A stretch of 6,217 nt of DNA, taken from positions 45,543 through 51,759 of the forward strand of contig DHIV01000005.1 in the NCBI GenBank assembly GCA_002403995.1. The letters are read 5' to 3'. The number at the start of each line of letters is the position of its first letter. Positions within the stretch are counted from its first letter, which is position 1. This document shows positions 5,213-6,217 of this stretch, piece after piece. Below the pieces are notes generated by a model, which had not been told where the DNA came from, searched no databases, and was given only the letters and a program-made list of their open reading frames with translations. A program made the position numbers and the translations under genes. This stretch comes from Gallionella sp. UBA4737. GTDB lineage: Bacteria; Pseudomonadota; Gammaproteobacteria; Burkholderiales; Gallionellaceae.

Positions 5213-5794
5213 TTAAGCCTTGGACAGCAACTTGAGTGCCTGGCGGATCCCATCCGAGATGCCGGCATCCTTGGGTAGTTGCTTGACCGCCCAGTCTGCT
5301 TCCTTGTCGTTGTAACCCAATGCCTGCAGGGCATTCACGATGTCATGGTTTGCTGACGAAGCCGACGCGCCTGGAACGACACTCGATCCGGTCACCACGA
5401 ACTTGCCCTGTAATTCCAGCAGCAGCCGCTCGGCGGTTTTCTTGCCCACCCCGGGTATCTTGGTGAGTCGTCCAGCCTCCTTGTTCGCCACTGCAAGGGC
5501 CAGATCGTTCAGGCTCAGACCGGACAATACCGACAATGCCAGCTTGGGCCCGACCCCGCTGATCTTGAGCAACTGGCGGAACGCGACGCGTTCCTCGTTG
5601 CTCAAAAATCCGTACAGCAGATGCGCATCCTCGCGCACGATCAGTTGCGTGTGCAGCACCACTTTTTCGTGCAGCACGGGCAGGTTGTAGAAGGTGCTCA
5701 TCGGCACGTCCAGTTCGTAAGCCACTCCTTGCACGTCCAGCAAAATCTGCGGCGGATTTTTCTCCAGCAATATTCCTGTCAATCTTCCAATCAA
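5213..5794 (-). CDS. ruvA: Holliday junction branch migration protein RuvA
   Basis: RuvA binds four-way DNA junctions as a tetramer and loads the RuvB motor for branch migration during recombination repair. The product is 193 residues (Escherichia coli: 203). It starts with the canonical (M)IGRLTG when read from a TTG codon at 5794-5792, preceded by GGGAG at 5805-5801 with a six-base spacer; a longer open frame upstream lies inside ruvC and does not match the family. The OB-fold domain (1-63) contains the acidic pin pair E55-D56 in REDAHLLYGF. Two helix-hairpin-helix motifs follow, LLKISGVGPKLAL (75-87) and LTKIPGVGKKTAE (110-122), then a flexible Ser/Ala linker and the RuvB-binding domain III (about 150-193, with ALQALGYNDKEA). 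It overlaps ruvC by 4 nt (TTGA), implying coupled translation. ruvB is not downstream. Confidence 0.97.
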   Translation of the reverse strand: MIGRLTGILLEKNPPQILLDVQGVAYELDVPMSTFYNLPVLHEKVVLHTQLIVREDAHLLYGFLSNEERVAFRQLLKISGVGPKLALSVLSGLSLNDLALAVANKEAGRLTKIPGVGKKTAERLLLELQGKFVVTGSSVVPGASASSANHDIVNALQALGYNDKEADWAVKQLPKDAGISDGIRQALKLLSKA

Positions 5795-6217
5795 ACCAGT
5801 CTCCCATTTTTCATGCGGTATCCCGCCGTCGCCAGCGCACCCATGCCTTGTCCGCCGTGCGCATGACAAATCGCGCAGGCCAGCGCATCTGCCGCGTCCG
5901 GGCTGGGGGTGCCGGATAATTTCAACAAGCGTTGCACCATCTTTTGCACCTGTTCCTTGTCGGCATGGCCATTGCCGACCACGGCCTGTTTGACCTGCAA
6001 GGCGGTGTATTCCGCCACCGGCAGATTCGCCAGCACTGCCGCACAGATCGCCGCGCCGCGCGCCTGCCCGAGCAACAGCGTGGATTGCGGGTTGACGTTG
6101 ACGAATACTTTTTCCACCGCGACTTGCTGCGGCTGGTGTTGCGCGATCACCTCGCCCAGGGAATTCAATATTGCTTTTAACCGTTCCGGCAACTCGCCGT
6201 CCGGCGTCTTGATGCAG
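5791..6217 (-). CDS. ruvC: Holliday junction resolvase RuvC (N-terminus outside window)
   Basis: RuvC is the dimeric, Mg-dependent endonuclease that cuts the junction held by RuvAB. The visible 141 residues are open to the right edge, starting within the CIKTPDGELPERL segment; compared with a usual length near 173, about 30 N-terminal residues, including the first catalytic Asp (D7 in E. coli), are missing. Three catalytic acids are visible: the Glu in VAVEKVF, and both Asp in SPDAADALA near the C-terminus, matching E66, D138 and D141 of E. coli. The segment NPQSTLLLGQARGA and the basic GNGHADKEQVQ are also diagnostic. A TTG at 6192 is an internal Leu codon, not the start. The stop codon TGA overlaps the ruvA TTG start. 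Confidence 0.97.
   Translation of the reverse strand, partial: CIKTPDGELPERLKAILNSLGEVIAQHQPQQVAVEKVFVNVNPQSTLLLGQARGAAICAAVLANLPVAEYTALQVKQAVVGNGHADKEQVQKMVQRLLKLSGTPSPDAADALACAICHAHGGQGMGALATAGYRMKNGRLV

Noticed and set aside
4723..5235. 170-codon plus-strand frame
   Set aside because: It lies opposite the DUF3617 gene and the start of the intergenic region; the true gene has a signal peptide, conserved Cys and ribosome site on the minus strand.

Overview
The window looks like ordinary chromosome from a Gram-negative proteobacterium, most likely a betaproteobacterium of the Gallionellaceae/Nitrosomonadales type. The reasons are the ruvC-ruvA pair with proteobacterial sequence character, a DUF3617 protein, several signal peptides and a lipobox, strong AAGGAG ribosome binding sites, and moderate GC. 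The taxon is an inference; no rRNA gene or other phylogenetic marker beyond ruvA/ruvC is present.

Layout. Positions 1-414 hold the C-terminal GGDEF domain of a diguanylate cyclase cut by the left edge. Positions 494-844 hold a small NAD(P)-binding protein that appears to be a COG2910 (YwnB-like) reductase with its middle missing. Positions 909-1271 hold a GldC-like protein, a family best known from Bacteroidota. A secreted PrxQ/BCP-type peroxiredoxin lies on the minus strand at 1366-1926. It is divergent, across about 256 bp, from an exported COG4798-type methyltransferase (2183-2944) that is followed at 49 bp by a short-chain dehydrogenase (2994-3692). A Pro/Ala-rich lipoprotein with a second, C-terminal membrane helix (3907-4404) is flanked by two copies of a 22-bp dyad-containing repeat. 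On the minus strand follow a DUF3617 periplasmic protein (4536-5057), then ruvA (5213-5794) and ruvC (5791 to beyond the right edge), whose ends overlap by 4 nt at a TTG start.

How the genes relate. ruvC and ruvA are translationally coupled and form part of the Holliday-junction resolvasome; ruvB does not follow. The methyltransferase and dehydrogenase may be co-transcribed. The remaining genes look like independent units. Four products (peroxiredoxin, methyltransferase, lipoprotein, DUF3617 protein) carry export signals, so the centre of the window is rich in envelope or periplasmic functions. I found no tRNA, rRNA, CRISPR array, intact transposase or recognisable defence system. The points most worth following are the GldC-like gene outside its usual phylum, the internally deleted reductase, the lipoprotein with its C8 tract and flanking repeat pair, and a structured repeat element at 1988-2044.
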